Shown: one piece after another, positions 35,341-44,733 of the stretch
How positions within the stretch are numbered: position 1 is the stretch's first letter
How the letters are laid out: every line of letters starts with the position of its first letter
Assembly (NCBI RefSeq): GCF_015840915.1
Contig: NZ_CP060398.1
Location: 2,728,001-2,792,000 of the forward strand
Source of the DNA: Synechococcus sp. CBW1002
GTDB lineage: Bacteria > Cyanobacteriota > Cyanobacteriia > PCC-6307 > Cyanobiaceae
Length of the DNA stretch: 64,000 nt
Direction of reading: 5' to 3'
The notes under the pieces: model-generated
Database searches by the model: none
Seen by the model: only the letters and a program-made list of their open reading frames with translations
Told to the model about the DNA's origin: nothing
Made by a program: the position numbers and the translations under genes

Positions 35341-36224
35341 GTAACTGCTCGATCTTGATTCTGACCAAAAACGAAGCGCTTGATCTTCCTGGTTGCTTGA
35401 AATCGGTACAATGGAGTAATGATATTGTCGTCTATGACTCGTTCAGCACGGATCACACGAGTTTGATTGCTGCCAAGGCTGGAGCAAGAGTGATTCAAAG
35501 GCCAGGGCAAGAGCCTGGAATCGCTTTTGGTGGCGACGAGGCCTGTCATCGCACCTGGGGTATTCGCGAAATCCAATACAAAAATCCCTGGATTTTTGTC
35601 ATCGACGCCGATGAGCGTCTCACCCTCGAAGCCGCCGCCGAGCTCCAGGCCATCGCCAGCGATCCGAGCCCCACATGCGTCGCCTACCGCATCCGCCGCC
35701 GCGACTTCTTCCAGGGCCGTCAGCTGAAGCATGTGCAGACTTCGCCCTGGTACATCCGCTTCTTCCGACCTGAGTTCGTGCATTACGAACGCCTGGTGAA
35801 TCCGATCACGGTGGTGGATGGCCCGGTCGGCGATCTGCAGCACCCGCTCGACCACTACCCCTTCTCCAAAGGCCTCAGCCACTGGATCGCTCGCCACAAC
35901 AGCTACAGCAGTTTTGAGGCCCAGCAGATCCTCCAGAACCGCGCCAGCCAGGAACCCTTCAGCCTCCGCGCCGCATTCCTCGAGCGCGACTTCAACCGCC
36001 GCCGCTTCCACCAGAAGGAACTCTTCTACCGCCTCCCCGCCCGGCCGCTGATCAAGTTTGTCCTCCTCTACGTGCTCAAGCGCGGCTTCCTCGACGGCCG
36101 CCCCGGCTTCACCTACGCCCTACTGCAGAGCATCTACGAAGCTTTCATCGTGCTCAAGGTGCAGGAATTTGAGTCCTGCCGCCTGCATGAGACCACAGAT
36201 AAATTGGGGCGGTTGCTCCTGTGA
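35337..36224 (+). CDS. Glycosyltransferase family 2 (WaaE/KdtX-like)
   Basis: A 295-residue GT-A enzyme. MSNCSILILTKNEALDLPGC at the start, VVYDSFSTDHTSLIAAKAG, the metal-binding DXD as VIDADERLT near residue 95, and WYIRFFRPEFVHYE with LQHPLDHYPFSKGLSHWIAR, a pattern of LPS core beta-1,4-glucosyltransferases such as WaaE. The 5' half is AT-richer than the 3' half, with a change near 35590, which hints at a recombination join inside the gene. Translationally coupled to the FkbM gene before it. Confidence 0.88.
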   Translation: MSNCSILILTKNEALDLPGCLKSVQWSNDIVVYDSFSTDHTSLIAAKAGARVIQRPGQEPGIAFGGDEACHRTWGIREIQYKNPWIFVIDADERLTLEAAAELQAIASDPSPTCVAYRIRRRDFFQGRQLKHVQTSPWYIRFFRPEFVHYERLVNPITVVDGPVGDLQHPLDHYPFSKGLSHWIARHNSYSSFEAQQILQNRASQEPFSLRAAFLERDFNRRRFHQKELFYRLPARPLIKFVLLYVLKRGFLDGRPGFTYALLQSIYEAFIVLKVQEFESCRLHETTDKLGRLLL

Positions 36225-36803
36225 AGCCGCCAGCTTTGATCAATTTTCGCGAGGTGCTGCTTACTCCCGCCTTGCTGGTAGACAGCACCCTTAACAGCTA
36301 TGCCGCTGTTAACCGCAGTCGCCAAGGTGAGGTAGCAAGCGGGTTCGTGTCGCGCGATGAGCACAACGGCGACTCAAAGCAATCCAATTGCCTCTCCCTT
36401 CCTCGCTTTCATACTGCCCGAAATCGCGCGCACAATGCACCTTACAAATGACCCGTCGTTGAATGGGTTTGGGGGGGGTGGGACAATGAGATGAAATGAC
36501 CATTCTTGCCGCTGTCCATGATCAGGACGACCGAGTTGATTCTGAGTGCTGCCGCTTTTTGTGTTTTGGTGCCAACCGGCGGAGTTATTCCGCGATATTC
36601 TTAGCCTGGTTACATCTCTGCACTAATTGGGGCTTCTTGAAGAAGGCCTGTCCATGTCTACCGAAACTGATCTGAAAATCTTTAGAGATGAAATGCGTGC
36701 AAATGTGTTGATTTGAGCCCAGTCTATCCTGCCTTGCATACGAACATGGTAGACGCGTTGCTTTTCGCGGGAATCCCCTTTATCCCATGCAATACATGGC
36801 ATC
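36225..36803 (+). other. Gap without a recognisable gene
   Basis: 579 bp separating the GC-rich from the AT-rich part of the cluster. A 76-codon frame (36221-36451) has no protein-like features. A small hairpin AACAGC-TATGCC-GCTGTT lies around 36292-36309. The AT-rich stretch before 36804 may carry the promoter of the next block. Confidence 0.4.
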
Positions 36804-37886
36804 ATGGCTGATTACAGGCATATATTATACGTTCATTTTGAGATTCCACTCGGAGGTGCCGTTATCGCAACCGCAACCCTAAGGAGTCTTAAGGAATCCA
36901 ACCCGAGCCTAAAGGTTTCTGTAGTGGCCAGCGGCCATTCACTTGATCTCATGGCAGCTTCCCCCTATGTTCACAAGTTACATGCAGCACCGAATCCAAT
37001 CAAATCACCCTTATTGGCATTTCTATATGCCGCGACAAAGATATTTCCAGAGAGAAAAGAATACGACGCTATTGTGCTTGATTATGGGAACCGTCGAAGC
37101 TTGATTACAGTTTTTGCAATCCTTACTGGTATAAAAGAGCGAATAGGATACAGTGTAAGACCTTGCCTTTTGCATTCTAGAGCCCACCATAACAGTAATG
37201 ATTCAAATATCGCGAGGAATAACAAAGCTTTAGCGAAATTAACGCGTAATCCGTTAAAAGAAACTGAGCCCTCGATACATTTTTGTCATAACGATATAGA
37301 TATATATGATAGCTTTTTCAGTCGTTATTCTGAAGCAAGGCCACGAGTTGTATTTGTAACTGAAACGAGCAAAGGGCATCCAAACGCATGGTATGCCGAT
37401 AGATTTGTTATGGTAGGCAAATTACTTATTAGTCAGTATGACGCCCTTGTCATCCTTATAGGGACGGCTGCGAACAAGGAGGATATAAATAATATTAGAC
37501 AGGGGATTGGGCATGACTCAGTTTCTCTTGCTGGCCAAACCTCACCAAGACAATTAGCAGCGTTAATGGCCTGTTGCGATTTTTGTATTTCAGCAGACAC
37601 TGGCGCCATGCATGTTGCCAGAGCTGTTACTCTTCCAACAGTTATTCTTGGAAATGCCGCACAACCCGTAGGCCTATGGCTTCCACCCGCTGGCCTTGAT
37701 TATATAGAACTTATTCGAAAAGATCACTTGCCTTGCACGATATGCTGGAAGTTAAAATGTGAAACCAAAGAATGCATGGATGAAATTAGCGTCGAGGATG
37801 TAGAATCAGCCTTCTTACGGCTTAAGTCCAGAGTCTCATGGGGCAAGGAAGCCAGAAAGCAGCGAGTGCTCGATTTTTCCTCATGA
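36804..37886 (+). CDS. Glycosyltransferase family 9 (heptosyltransferase-like)
   Basis: A 360-residue GT9 protein: ILYVHFEIPLGGAVIATATL near residue 7 (replacing the usual R-x-G-D-x-V region of heptosyltransferases), VVFVTETSKGHPNAWYADRF, and the donor-site motif CISADTGAMHVARAVTLPTV near 264. GT9 enzymes transfer heptose or related sugars to the LPS core. AT-rich, first gene of the second AT-rich block. Four cysteines near the C-terminus (CTICWKLKC, KECM) are typical for this GT9 subgroup. Confidence 0.85.
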   Translation: MADYRHILYVHFEIPLGGAVIATATLRSLKESNPSLKVSVVASGHSLDLMAASPYVHKLHAAPNPIKSPLLAFLYAATKIFPERKEYDAIVLDYGNRRSLITVFAILTGIKERIGYSVRPCLLHSRAHHNSNDSNIARNNKALAKLTRNPLKETEPSIHFCHNDIDIYDSFFSRYSEARPRVVFVTETSKGHPNAWYADRFVMVGKLLISQYDALVILIGTAANKEDINNIRQGIGHDSVSLAGQTSPRQLAALMACCDFCISADTGAMHVARAVTLPTVILGNAAQPVGLWLPPAGLDYIELIRKDHLPCTICWKLKCETKECMDEISVEDVESAFLRLKSRVSWGKEARKQRVLDFSS

Positions 37887-38245
37887 CTCAAACTTACATG
37901 ATGCTTTCGTTGTAAAGGAATTTTTTAAAAACATACTTCTTTACAACAGTTGCATTGATATTTGATGATGTTCAGGGCCTGTCTCGGGCTCGTCACGTGA
38001 ATCGAACCACAAGTTGGCGGTCGAAATAAAATAAACAATGACGTTGGATATGTTGTTCTAGCTACAATTCTGGGGACAGCACTCATCCTCTTCCTGCAAA
38101 TATATGTATGATTCATTAACTTCTTCGCATCTATCGTAGCAGGTTGTCATGAGAGGATGCCATTATGTACTCCACCTCTCTGAAAAAACATTATGATTAA
38201 GGAAATTATCGAGGCATTTTATCCGCGGTCACGATTTAGAATTTT
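37887..38245 (+). other. Gap without a recognisable gene
   Basis: 359 bp, AT-rich. TTGTAAAG and CTTTACAA form an 8-bp inverted pair about 20 nt apart just after the GT9 stop, a possible weak terminator (with T- and A-rich loop). No coding signal was seen; the part near 38200-38240 may hold the promoter of the FkbM genes. Confidence 0.4.
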
Positions 38246-39199
38246 ATGAATTATACTTTACCTTTTCTTGATCAGGCGAAATCTATGCCCAAGTACTTTT
38301 TTTTGCTTCGGGCTTTTGGGCACTTTAAAATTCCATTTCTCTCGGATTACAGCAAGCAACGTATTTTGCATCTGTTTGCCAATAAAAACAATCCACATCC
38401 TGCTAGGTGGAAACAGTTCTATTATGAGGTCAAAAATAATGGAGTGCTGTATTCAGGCTTTCTAGGAAACTATATTGATTGGTTCGCATTCTTCTTTGGT
38501 GCCGATGAGAAGAATTTGTTGGAAAACATTTATAAGCCCATTCTTGCTACCTCTGCTGATCCAATATATATTGATGTAGGTGGCAATATAGGCCATCATG
38601 CATTATACCTAAGCCGGCATGCTTCGCTTATTCATTCGTTTGAACCAGTATCTACGTGTCTAGCTGAATTCAGACGTAAGGTATCTCGCGCTGATGTTTC
38701 CAACATTGTTCTTCATGACTACGCAATAGGCGAGAGTGATTACGATGCTGAAATCAATTGTTCAGTCGGATTCAATGGGGGTACAAATTCATTTAGCAAG
38801 GAACATGATTCGGCTAATACGCGGGTTGAGTTGGTACGTGTCAAAGCATTTGATAACCTAGATTTACCAGAACTTGCGCGGTCGGTCTTAGTTAAGATTG
38901 ATGTTGAGGGCTTCGAGTATGCTGCTCTTTCGGGAATGATACAATTCCTTGTAAAAACAAGGCCGTTTGTCATGTGTGAACTAAGCGCGCAATCGCTCAA
39001 GATGTTTCAATTAAATAATTCTTCCCTTAAAACAATGCTCCCCCACGACTATATCTTTCTTGACGCTGACAAACTATCTTTGAGGCCTAGGATTAATTGG
39101 CGTCTCAACTATCTTAGATCCTTTCAGATTTGTCATGACTTTCGAGGTAACGTCCTTTGTGCCCCGCTAGAACGCTTGAATAGCCTTAGAAAGTTTTAA
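38246..39199 (+). CDS. FkbM-family methyltransferase
   Basis: A 317-residue protein, longer than usual because of an N-terminal extension of about 100 residues without clear motifs. SAM motif YIDVGGNIGHHALYLSRH near residue 110, HSFEPVST, the FkbM segment VLVKIDVEGFEYAALSGM near 214 and FVMCELSAQS. AT-rich and adjacent to another FkbM gene 30 bp downstream; the two may methylate different hydroxyls of the same glycan. Confidence 0.88.
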   Translation: MNYTLPFLDQAKSMPKYFFLLRAFGHFKIPFLSDYSKQRILHLFANKNNPHPARWKQFYYEVKNNGVLYSGFLGNYIDWFAFFFGADEKNLLENIYKPILATSADPIYIDVGGNIGHHALYLSRHASLIHSFEPVSTCLAEFRRKVSRADVSNIVLHDYAIGESDYDAEINCSVGFNGGTNSFSKEHDSANTRVELVRVKAFDNLDLPELARSVLVKIDVEGFEYAALSGMIQFLVKTRPFVMCELSAQSLKMFQLNNSSLKTMLPHDYIFLDADKLSLRPRINWRLNYLRSFQICHDFRGNVLCAPLERLNSLRKF

Positions 39200-39229
39200 G
39201 CTAAATTATGGCGCTGCATTGTTGAAGCA

Positions 39230-39952
39230 ATGAACTTATTTAAACAGCTTTGGACTATTGGTCATCAATTATCACCATCTCTATTCCTTTCTCTTGACTT
39301 TATACGTAAGAATAAGAACTTCGAACGAGACTTATGGATCGTTCAAAGTTTCTGCAATAAAACCACGATCTCGATCGATGTAGGTGTCAATCAGGGGATC
39401 TATTCATGTTTCATGGCTAGATATTCAAAAGAGGTTGTTTGTTTCGAATGTAATCCTCTATTGTATACTCGACTTGAATCGATCTTGCCAAAAAATGCCA
39501 GTCTCCACAAAATAGCGTTGTCCGACTGTAGCGGGTTTGCAGAACTAAGATTTGATCCATCTAATACCGGCATTGGAACAATTGAAAAAAACAACTTACT
39601 TGTAGGCAATTCTGGGATAAAAAAAGTTGTCACTCAAAATGTTCCTATTAAGCGCTTAGACGATTATTCATTAACTGACGTAAGCTTCATAAAAATAGAT
39701 ATTGAAGGCCACGAACTTCAATGCCTTAAAGGTGCTGAAACTCTCTTAAACTCCTTTCATCCTGCGCTTTTAATTGAAATCGAAGAAAGACATTGTCCTG
39801 GAAACCTAGTGGCTGTGCCAGACTTCTTAAGAACTTTTGATTATCACCCATTTATCTTATCAAAAAATGGTCTTTATTTACAGCCGGTTCTGGAATTAAA
39901 TCGCCATGCTCAACGCGGTGTTAACAACTTTTGGTTTCTTCCATTAATTTAG
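39230..39952 (+). CDS. FkbM-family methyltransferase
   Basis: A 240-residue class I methyltransferase: TISIDVGVNQGIYSCFMARY near residue 46 (SAM motif), VCFECNPLL, the FkbM hallmark SFIKIDIEGHELQCLKGAE near 153 and ALLIEIEERH. AT-rich, intact. Start ATG 39230 gives MNLFKQLW. It is the last gene before a 950-bp stretch of decayed insertion sequences. Confidence 0.9.
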   Translation: MNLFKQLWTIGHQLSPSLFLSLDFIRKNKNFERDLWIVQSFCNKTTISIDVGVNQGIYSCFMARYSKEVVCFECNPLLYTRLESILPKNASLHKIALSDCSGFAELRFDPSNTGIGTIEKNNLLVGNSGIKKVVTQNVPIKRLDDYSLTDVSFIKIDIEGHELQCLKGAETLLNSFHPALLIEIEERHCPGNLVAVPDFLRTFDYHPFILSKNGLYLQPVLELNRHAQRGVNNFWFLPLI

Positions 39953-40199
39953 GAATCATTATGAGAAGAATGTAAAAATTATCTTTGATCCAAAGCTGAG
40001 TTTGGAACGGATAGTTGTCTTCCTCCAGCTGGGCTTCCCGTACGACGAGCAGATTTTCGCAATGCTGAGGAGGCATCGCCAGGGCATTTCGCCAACTGAC
40101 AGGAAGGACGACATTCCTACTGCTGTTCCAGCAGCCATCGTCAACGTAGCTGTTGTGCAATCAATGTCTGTTGAAGGTGGGTAGCTCAAACCACTTCTT
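39953..40199 (+). pseudogene. IS5-family element remnant (5' end)
   Basis: TCCAAAGCTGAG at about 39990 followed by a frame containing FLQLGFPYDEQIFAM parallels the intact IS5 element at 44770-44840 (TTCCAAAGCTGAGACTGG and PLQLGFTDYEQTYAK). Homology fades within about 100 bp, so only the left end is left. Confidence 0.5.
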
Positions 40200-40690
40200 G
40201 CCAACTCAAACAGCGTATCGCTCGTGACCAGCGCCGTGGATTGAGCTGGAGAGCCTGATTCGAACACATAGCGCGATGCCTACTTATCTCCACGGCTTGT
40301 CTCTCGTGACTTTGCTGAGGCGTCACGTACCTGATGCCACTGTGGTGGTGCAGGTGGTTGTATCGAATCCGCTAATGACGCGAAACACTGATAGGCCCCG
40401 AGCTGGCTTGTGAACGGTTGACTGGGTTAGGCGAGGCGGTACTCTGCAGTGAGCAATAGCGACTCGGAGTAGAGGATGTTGTAGCTGATGCGCTGCGGTG
40501 AGAACATCCTGCGCACTCACAGTTCCTACAGCCGGCTCTCCAGCGTTACGGCACGCAAAGCATTGCCGTTGACGGCGTGTGGGATCAAAGGTTGGCGGCT
40601 CCTCTTGCTTATCCACTTATTCAAGAAAGACCTGCTCACTAGATCGACTGCAATGGCTGGTTCTTTTCGTTCGACGACATCTCAATCCAC
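40200..40690 (-). pseudogene. IS3-family transposase (orfB) remnant
   Basis: Nucleotide similarity to the minus-strand IS3 copy at 47060-47520 is seen in the same order: GCGTCACG near 40320, CTCGGAGTAG near 40463, CTCCAGCG then CATTGCCGTTGACGGCGTG near 40560. Many stops and indels show an old, dead copy. It has low-GC drift compared with the intact copies. Confidence 0.6.
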
Positions 40691-40901
40691 CACCTTTCGG
40701 TTCCAGAAATTGATTGCTAGCATAGTAACTTAGCGATGCACCCTCTGTATTATGGCTTTAGCACATTTATTAGGCATGTATTGTTCAATGCGCAATCGTG
40801 CTATAGGCCTGCTCTGCGTAGATATATATGTTGAATTCTATTTTCTTTAATGGCGAATCTTAGCAGACCGATTTAGCAACAATGGTATCCAGAGGTTTAC
40901 A

Positions 40902-41846
40902 ATGAAAAGAATAGTTCTTTCGGGAACTGATATTGAGACATCATCATTAGGGTTTGGCTGTAGTGCTTTGATGGGCAGTGGCTCAAGAGCTTATCGGCAG
41001 AGACTTCTTAGCCAAGCATTGGAACTAGGAGTAACCCACTTTGATGTGGCTCGATACTACGGCCTTGGCGAAGCGGAATCAGAACTCGGACGCTTCCTTA
41101 AGGCTAATCCTGGGAAAGCGACGGTTGCAACAAAGTTTGGAATTAATCCATTACCATTCGCTACAGCCGGTTTTTCTCGCCTCTTCAGTAGGCTAGGCGC
41201 ACAATCGTTCGGAAAGCAAATCGAAAGGACTGCGGGTGAACGAACACATCGCTTCAAACTTGCGGAAGCCCGAGCGGCGCTCGAAACTAGCCTTCGCAAA
41301 TTGAAAGTTGATACAATTGACGTTTATTTATTGCACGATTGCCGATCCAAGGATGTCCGCAATCCCGACCTGCTTAATTTCTTGATGAAATCAAAAGCTG
41401 ATGGGAAAATTCGCTCATTTGGTGTGGCATCTGAAATTGAATCTATCCTTGAGATCGATCAAACAATACCAGCTTATACCAATGTAATACAGCTTGAAAA
41501 TAGTCTCCTTAGGCCCAATCTAAAACGTATTCCGAGTTTGCCTAATCGAGCTGTGATAACGCACCGAGCGCTCTCCCATAATCTAGTAAAGTTGCTTGAG
41601 CTTATTACTCAGCACTCCAAACAAGCTGAAGCATGGAGTGACGAATTAGGTGTTGACCTGAAAGACCCTTTAGTACTCGCCAATGCAATGCTGGCCTATG
41701 CTGCCGCCGAAAATCCCAATGGGATTACTCTGTTTTCTACAACAAAGATTCGTAGAATTAAATCCAATGTCTGTGCCATTCAGCATCCGATACTACCCCC
41801 TCAAAAGCTTCAACGTCTCATGGAATTATTGGTAGCCTTTAAATGA
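40902..41846 (+). CDS. Aldo/keto reductase family protein, copy 2
   Basis: A 314-residue homologue of the protein at 32051-33052, with the same motifs: SLGFGCSALMGSGSRAYRQR, LGVTHFDVARYYGLGEAESE (catalytic Asp/Tyr), ATKFGI and SLRKLKVDTIDVYLLHDC. AT-rich codon use against GC-rich use in copy 1, so the two were not produced by a recent local duplication. Its TGA overlaps the following GMC gene's ATG by 4 bp, exactly as in copy 1. Substrate unknown; probably an NADP-dependent step on a sugar of the glycan. Confidence 0.87.
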   Translation: MKRIVLSGTDIETSSLGFGCSALMGSGSRAYRQRLLSQALELGVTHFDVARYYGLGEAESELGRFLKANPGKATVATKFGINPLPFATAGFSRLFSRLGAQSFGKQIERTAGERTHRFKLAEARAALETSLRKLKVDTIDVYLLHDCRSKDVRNPDLLNFLMKSKADGKIRSFGVASEIESILEIDQTIPAYTNVIQLENSLLRPNLKRIPSLPNRAVITHRALSHNLVKLLELITQHSKQAEAWSDELGVDLKDPLVLANAMLAYAAAENPNGITLFSTTKIRRIKSNVCAIQHPILPPQKLQRLMELLVAFK

Positions 41847-43423
41847 TTAATAGATTAGGTGAAACCTCTATCCAACGAGAATTTGAGGCGGATATCGCGA
41901 TCATCGGAGCCGGTGCGATGGGCCTTGCGATTGCTTCAGAGTTTTTGCATACAGGATTCTCAATTCTTCTTCTTGAGTCGGGTCTTGCTGATTCTAACTG
42001 TGTAAGTGACACATTACTCGCTGTCGAGAATATTGGCCACAAATTTAACGGCGCCACGAGTTCGGGACGCCGACGTGTTCTTGGTGGTGCTACAACACTT
42101 TGGGGTGGGCAGTTCTTACCGTTAGGGGATATTGTATTTACAGAGCGACCATGGCTTGGTGTTTCCGGTTGGCCTTTCCAGAAAACATTACTTAAACCAT
42201 TTTATAAACGAGCTGCTGATTTAGCACAGCTAAAGCTAGCCACTGGTGGTGATTCACTTTGGATAGGTCATGGCATAAATCCGCCGCTTTTTAATCCTGA
42301 AAAACTAAAGTCAGAATTTTCAAGTTGGAGTCCAAGACCTAATTTCGCGAATAACATGCGCGGCGATCTTGCTTTAAGCTCTAACGTGGAGGTTCTTTTG
42401 GATGCTACTGTAACTGAAATTTTAATCAATAGGCATGGAGAGGTTCAGGAGCTTTCTATAAGATCTACTCTTGGTCATGCTGCTATGGCCAAGGCACGCT
42501 TTTATATATTGGCTGCAGGTGCAATTGAATCAGCACGCCTCCTTCTGGCCTCAAGAAGGCAGGATGATCGTGGTATCGGTAATTCCAATGGACTAGTCGG
42601 GCGATACTTTCAAGACCATATTAGCCTGCCCGTAGCTCGAATCATCCCCAAAAATCGAGCGACTTTTCATCAGATTTATGATAACTTTATTGTGGGAGGA
42701 ACTAAATATGCTCCCAAAGTGGTCATCTCGGATGCCCTCCAGCGAGAAAATCGCATTTTAAATGTTGGCGGCTTTTTCCGTTTTTCAGTCGATAATTCCA
42801 TAAGTATAAATGCGCTCAAAACACTGATCGGTCATTTGAAGAGAAGAACAATACCCAGTGACGGCATTCCCCTTCTTGCTAAATCCATTATCAATCTGCC
42901 AGAAGTAGCGAAATTTGCTTATGGTGTACGTATCAAACATCGCATACAAGCTAGTAGAGAAGGAGAGATCTTCTTGGAGGCACATTCAGAGCAACTCCCA
43001 CGTCCTGAAAGTCGTATAAGCCTTTCAAAGAAAGACGATCGGCTCGGAATGCCTCTAGCATGTCTTAACTGGCGTATTGCAGATGAATCTCGCATGGCAA
43101 TAAAGGCTTACACGAATACTGTGCGCGATGAGTTTCATAGGCTTTGCCTTGCTGACGTAGAGCCACTTAGCGATGTCATTGACTCACCTTACGAGTTTCA
43201 ACGAAGTTTGAGCGATGTGTACCACCAAATGGGTACATTGCGGATGAGTACGAACCCCGAGGAAGGTGTTACTAACCCTGATGCCCGAATGCACGAGGTG
43301 CCCAATCTCTATGTAGCCGGGTGCTCTTTATTCCCGGTATCCGGTTATTCTAATCCTACGCATACTGGGATCGCTTTGGCGGTGCGATTGGCCGATCACC
43401 TAAAATCACGCCTATCAAAATAG
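41843..43423 (+). CDS. GMC-type FAD oxidoreductase, copy 2
   Basis: A 526-residue homologue of the protein at 33049-34614. FAD-binding DIAIIGAGAMGLAIASEFL near residue 14 and LLESG, RRVLGGATTLWGGQFLPLGD near 73, LAAGAIESARLLLASR, and the C-terminal SDVYHQMGTLRMSTNPEEGV with the active-site His, then CSLFPVSGYSNPTHT. Intact and AT-rich. Coupled to the aldo/keto reductase before it. It ends the second AT-rich block; an IS630 element follows 163 bp later. Confidence 0.88.
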   Translation: MINRLGETSIQREFEADIAIIGAGAMGLAIASEFLHTGFSILLLESGLADSNCVSDTLLAVENIGHKFNGATSSGRRRVLGGATTLWGGQFLPLGDIVFTERPWLGVSGWPFQKTLLKPFYKRAADLAQLKLATGGDSLWIGHGINPPLFNPEKLKSEFSSWSPRPNFANNMRGDLALSSNVEVLLDATVTEILINRHGEVQELSIRSTLGHAAMAKARFYILAAGAIESARLLLASRRQDDRGIGNSNGLVGRYFQDHISLPVARIIPKNRATFHQIYDNFIVGGTKYAPKVVISDALQRENRILNVGGFFRFSVDNSISINALKTLIGHLKRRTIPSDGIPLLAKSIINLPEVAKFAYGVRIKHRIQASREGEIFLEAHSEQLPRPESRISLSKKDDRLGMPLACLNWRIADESRMAIKAYTNTVRDEFHRLCLADVEPLSDVIDSPYEFQRSLSDVYHQMGTLRMSTNPEEGVTNPDARMHEVPNLYVAGCSLFPVSGYSNPTHTGIALAVRLADHLKSRLSK

Positions 43424-43585
43424 TCCTAATTTTTATTCCACTGTTATGGCGAATCCACTGGCCATCGGTGTGTCTCGAAATCACCACTGCATAGAATAAC
43501 ATATCTAGATGTCTTGCCTCAACGTCTAAATCCAATACTTGTTCGTTCTATCCTTATCGGCCAAGTCAACTTTGAGTTCCGAAAT

Positions 43586-44677
43586 CTAGTGTGCCGTCCC
43601 GGAGATCTGCGAGCAAAGTCGCTGGAGCTTCTCCAGGATTGAATCCGCTGTGGCCGTCCAGTTGAACGGCGCCTTGGTCTTGTTGTAGGCCGCCACGAAT
43701 TGCTCGATCTTGGAGATCAACTCCTTGACGCTGGAGAAGCTGCCGCGTCGGATCGCCCGCTGGGTGATGATCCCAAACCAACGCTCCACCTGGTTGATCC
43801 AGGAGGCGTAGGTCGGTGTGTAGTGCACGTGGAAGCGGGGCCGCTGCGCCAGCCAGGCCCTCACCTTGGCGTGCTTGTGGGTGCAGTAGTTGTCGACGAT
43901 CAAGTGGACATCAAGCTCCTCGGGGACCGACTTCTCGATCTGGCGCAGGAACCCCAGGAACTCCTGATGCCTATGGCGGGGCTTGCATTGGGTGATCACC
44001 TCGCCTGTTGCCACATCCAGAGCAGCGAACAGCGTGGTGGTGCCGTGGCGGATGTAGTCGTGGGTGACGCCCTCCACGTAACCCAGGCCCATGGGCAACA
44101 GCGGCTGGGTGCGGTCCAGTGCCTGGATCTGCGTCTTCTCGTCGACGCAGAGCACCATCGCCTTATCCGGAGGGTTCAGGTACAGGCCGACGATGTCGCG
44201 GACCTTCTCCACAAAGAACGGGTCGGTGGAGAGCTTGAACGACTTCTGCCGGTGGGGCTGGACCGAGAAAGTCTGCAGCCAGCGGTGAACGGTGGTTTTG
44301 GAGATGCCGGTGGCAGCCGCGAGGGAGCGCGCAGACCACTGGGTGCTGCCATCGGTGGGCTTGGTCTGCAGTGCCCGGTTGATCACCTCCGCCACCGTGT
44401 CGTCCTCGTAGGTGCGAGGCCTACCCGGCCGCAGCTCGTCATGCAGGCCCTCCAGGCCCAGCTCCCGGTACCGCTTGCGCCACTTGCCAACGGTCATCCC
44501 CGTCAGCCCCATCCGTTTGGCGATGGCGGTGTTGGTCTCGCCGGCACCGCAGGCCAGCACGATCTGAGCGCGCTGCACGATCGAATGCGGCAACGACCGG
44601 GAATTTGCAAGGGCCCGCAACTGCTGAACCTCGTCCTCGCTGAGGACCAGCGGAGGCATCGGACGACCAAGCGCCAC
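43586..44677 (-). CDS. IS630-family transposase
   Basis: A 363-residue DDE transposase. N-terminal helix-turn-helix domains ([20 protein letters not shown] and [19 protein letters not shown]), then the DDE_3 domain with [16 protein letters not shown] (Asp), [18 protein letters not shown] (second Asp) and [20 protein letters not shown] (Glu). All catalytic residues are present in one uninterrupted frame, so it looks active. The stop codon TAG overlaps the TA target duplication at the left border. Confidence 0.93.
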   Translation of the reverse strand: MALGRPMPPLVLSEDEVQQLRALANSRSLPHSIVQRAQIVLACGAGETNTAIAKRMGLTGMTVGKWRKRYRELGLEGLHDELRPGRPRTYEDDTVAEVINRALQTKPTDGSTQWSARSLAAATGISKTTVHRWLQTFSVQPHRQKSFKLSTDPFFVEKVRDIVGLYLNPPDKAMVLCVDEKTQIQALDRTQPLLPMGLGYVEGVTHDYIRHGTTTLFAALDVATGEVITQCKPRHRHQEFLGFLRQIEKSVPEELDVHLIVDNYCTHKHAKVRAWLAQRPRFHVHYTPTYASWINQVERWFGIITQRAIRRGSFSSVKELISKIEQFVAAYNKTKAPFNWTATADSILEKLQRLCSQISGTAH

Positions 44678-44731
44678 AAGGCACCTCGGGTGACACTCTC
44701 GATTCTAGCTGTTATTTCCGGGACGGCATAC
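43589..44731 (-). mobile_element. IS630-family insertion sequence (complete)
   Basis: The left end GTGTGCCGTCCCGGAGAT and the reverse complement of the right end, GTATGCCGTCCCGGAAAT, match in 16 of 18 positions. TA dinucleotides at 43587-43588 and 44732-44733 flank it, the TA target duplication expected for this family. Length 1143 bp. Confidence 0.9.
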
Positions 44732-44733
44732 TA

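Noticed and set aside
37985-38020. GTGAATCGAACC-like segment considered as a tRNA T-arm
   Set aside because: No acceptor stem or anticodon arm can be built around it.
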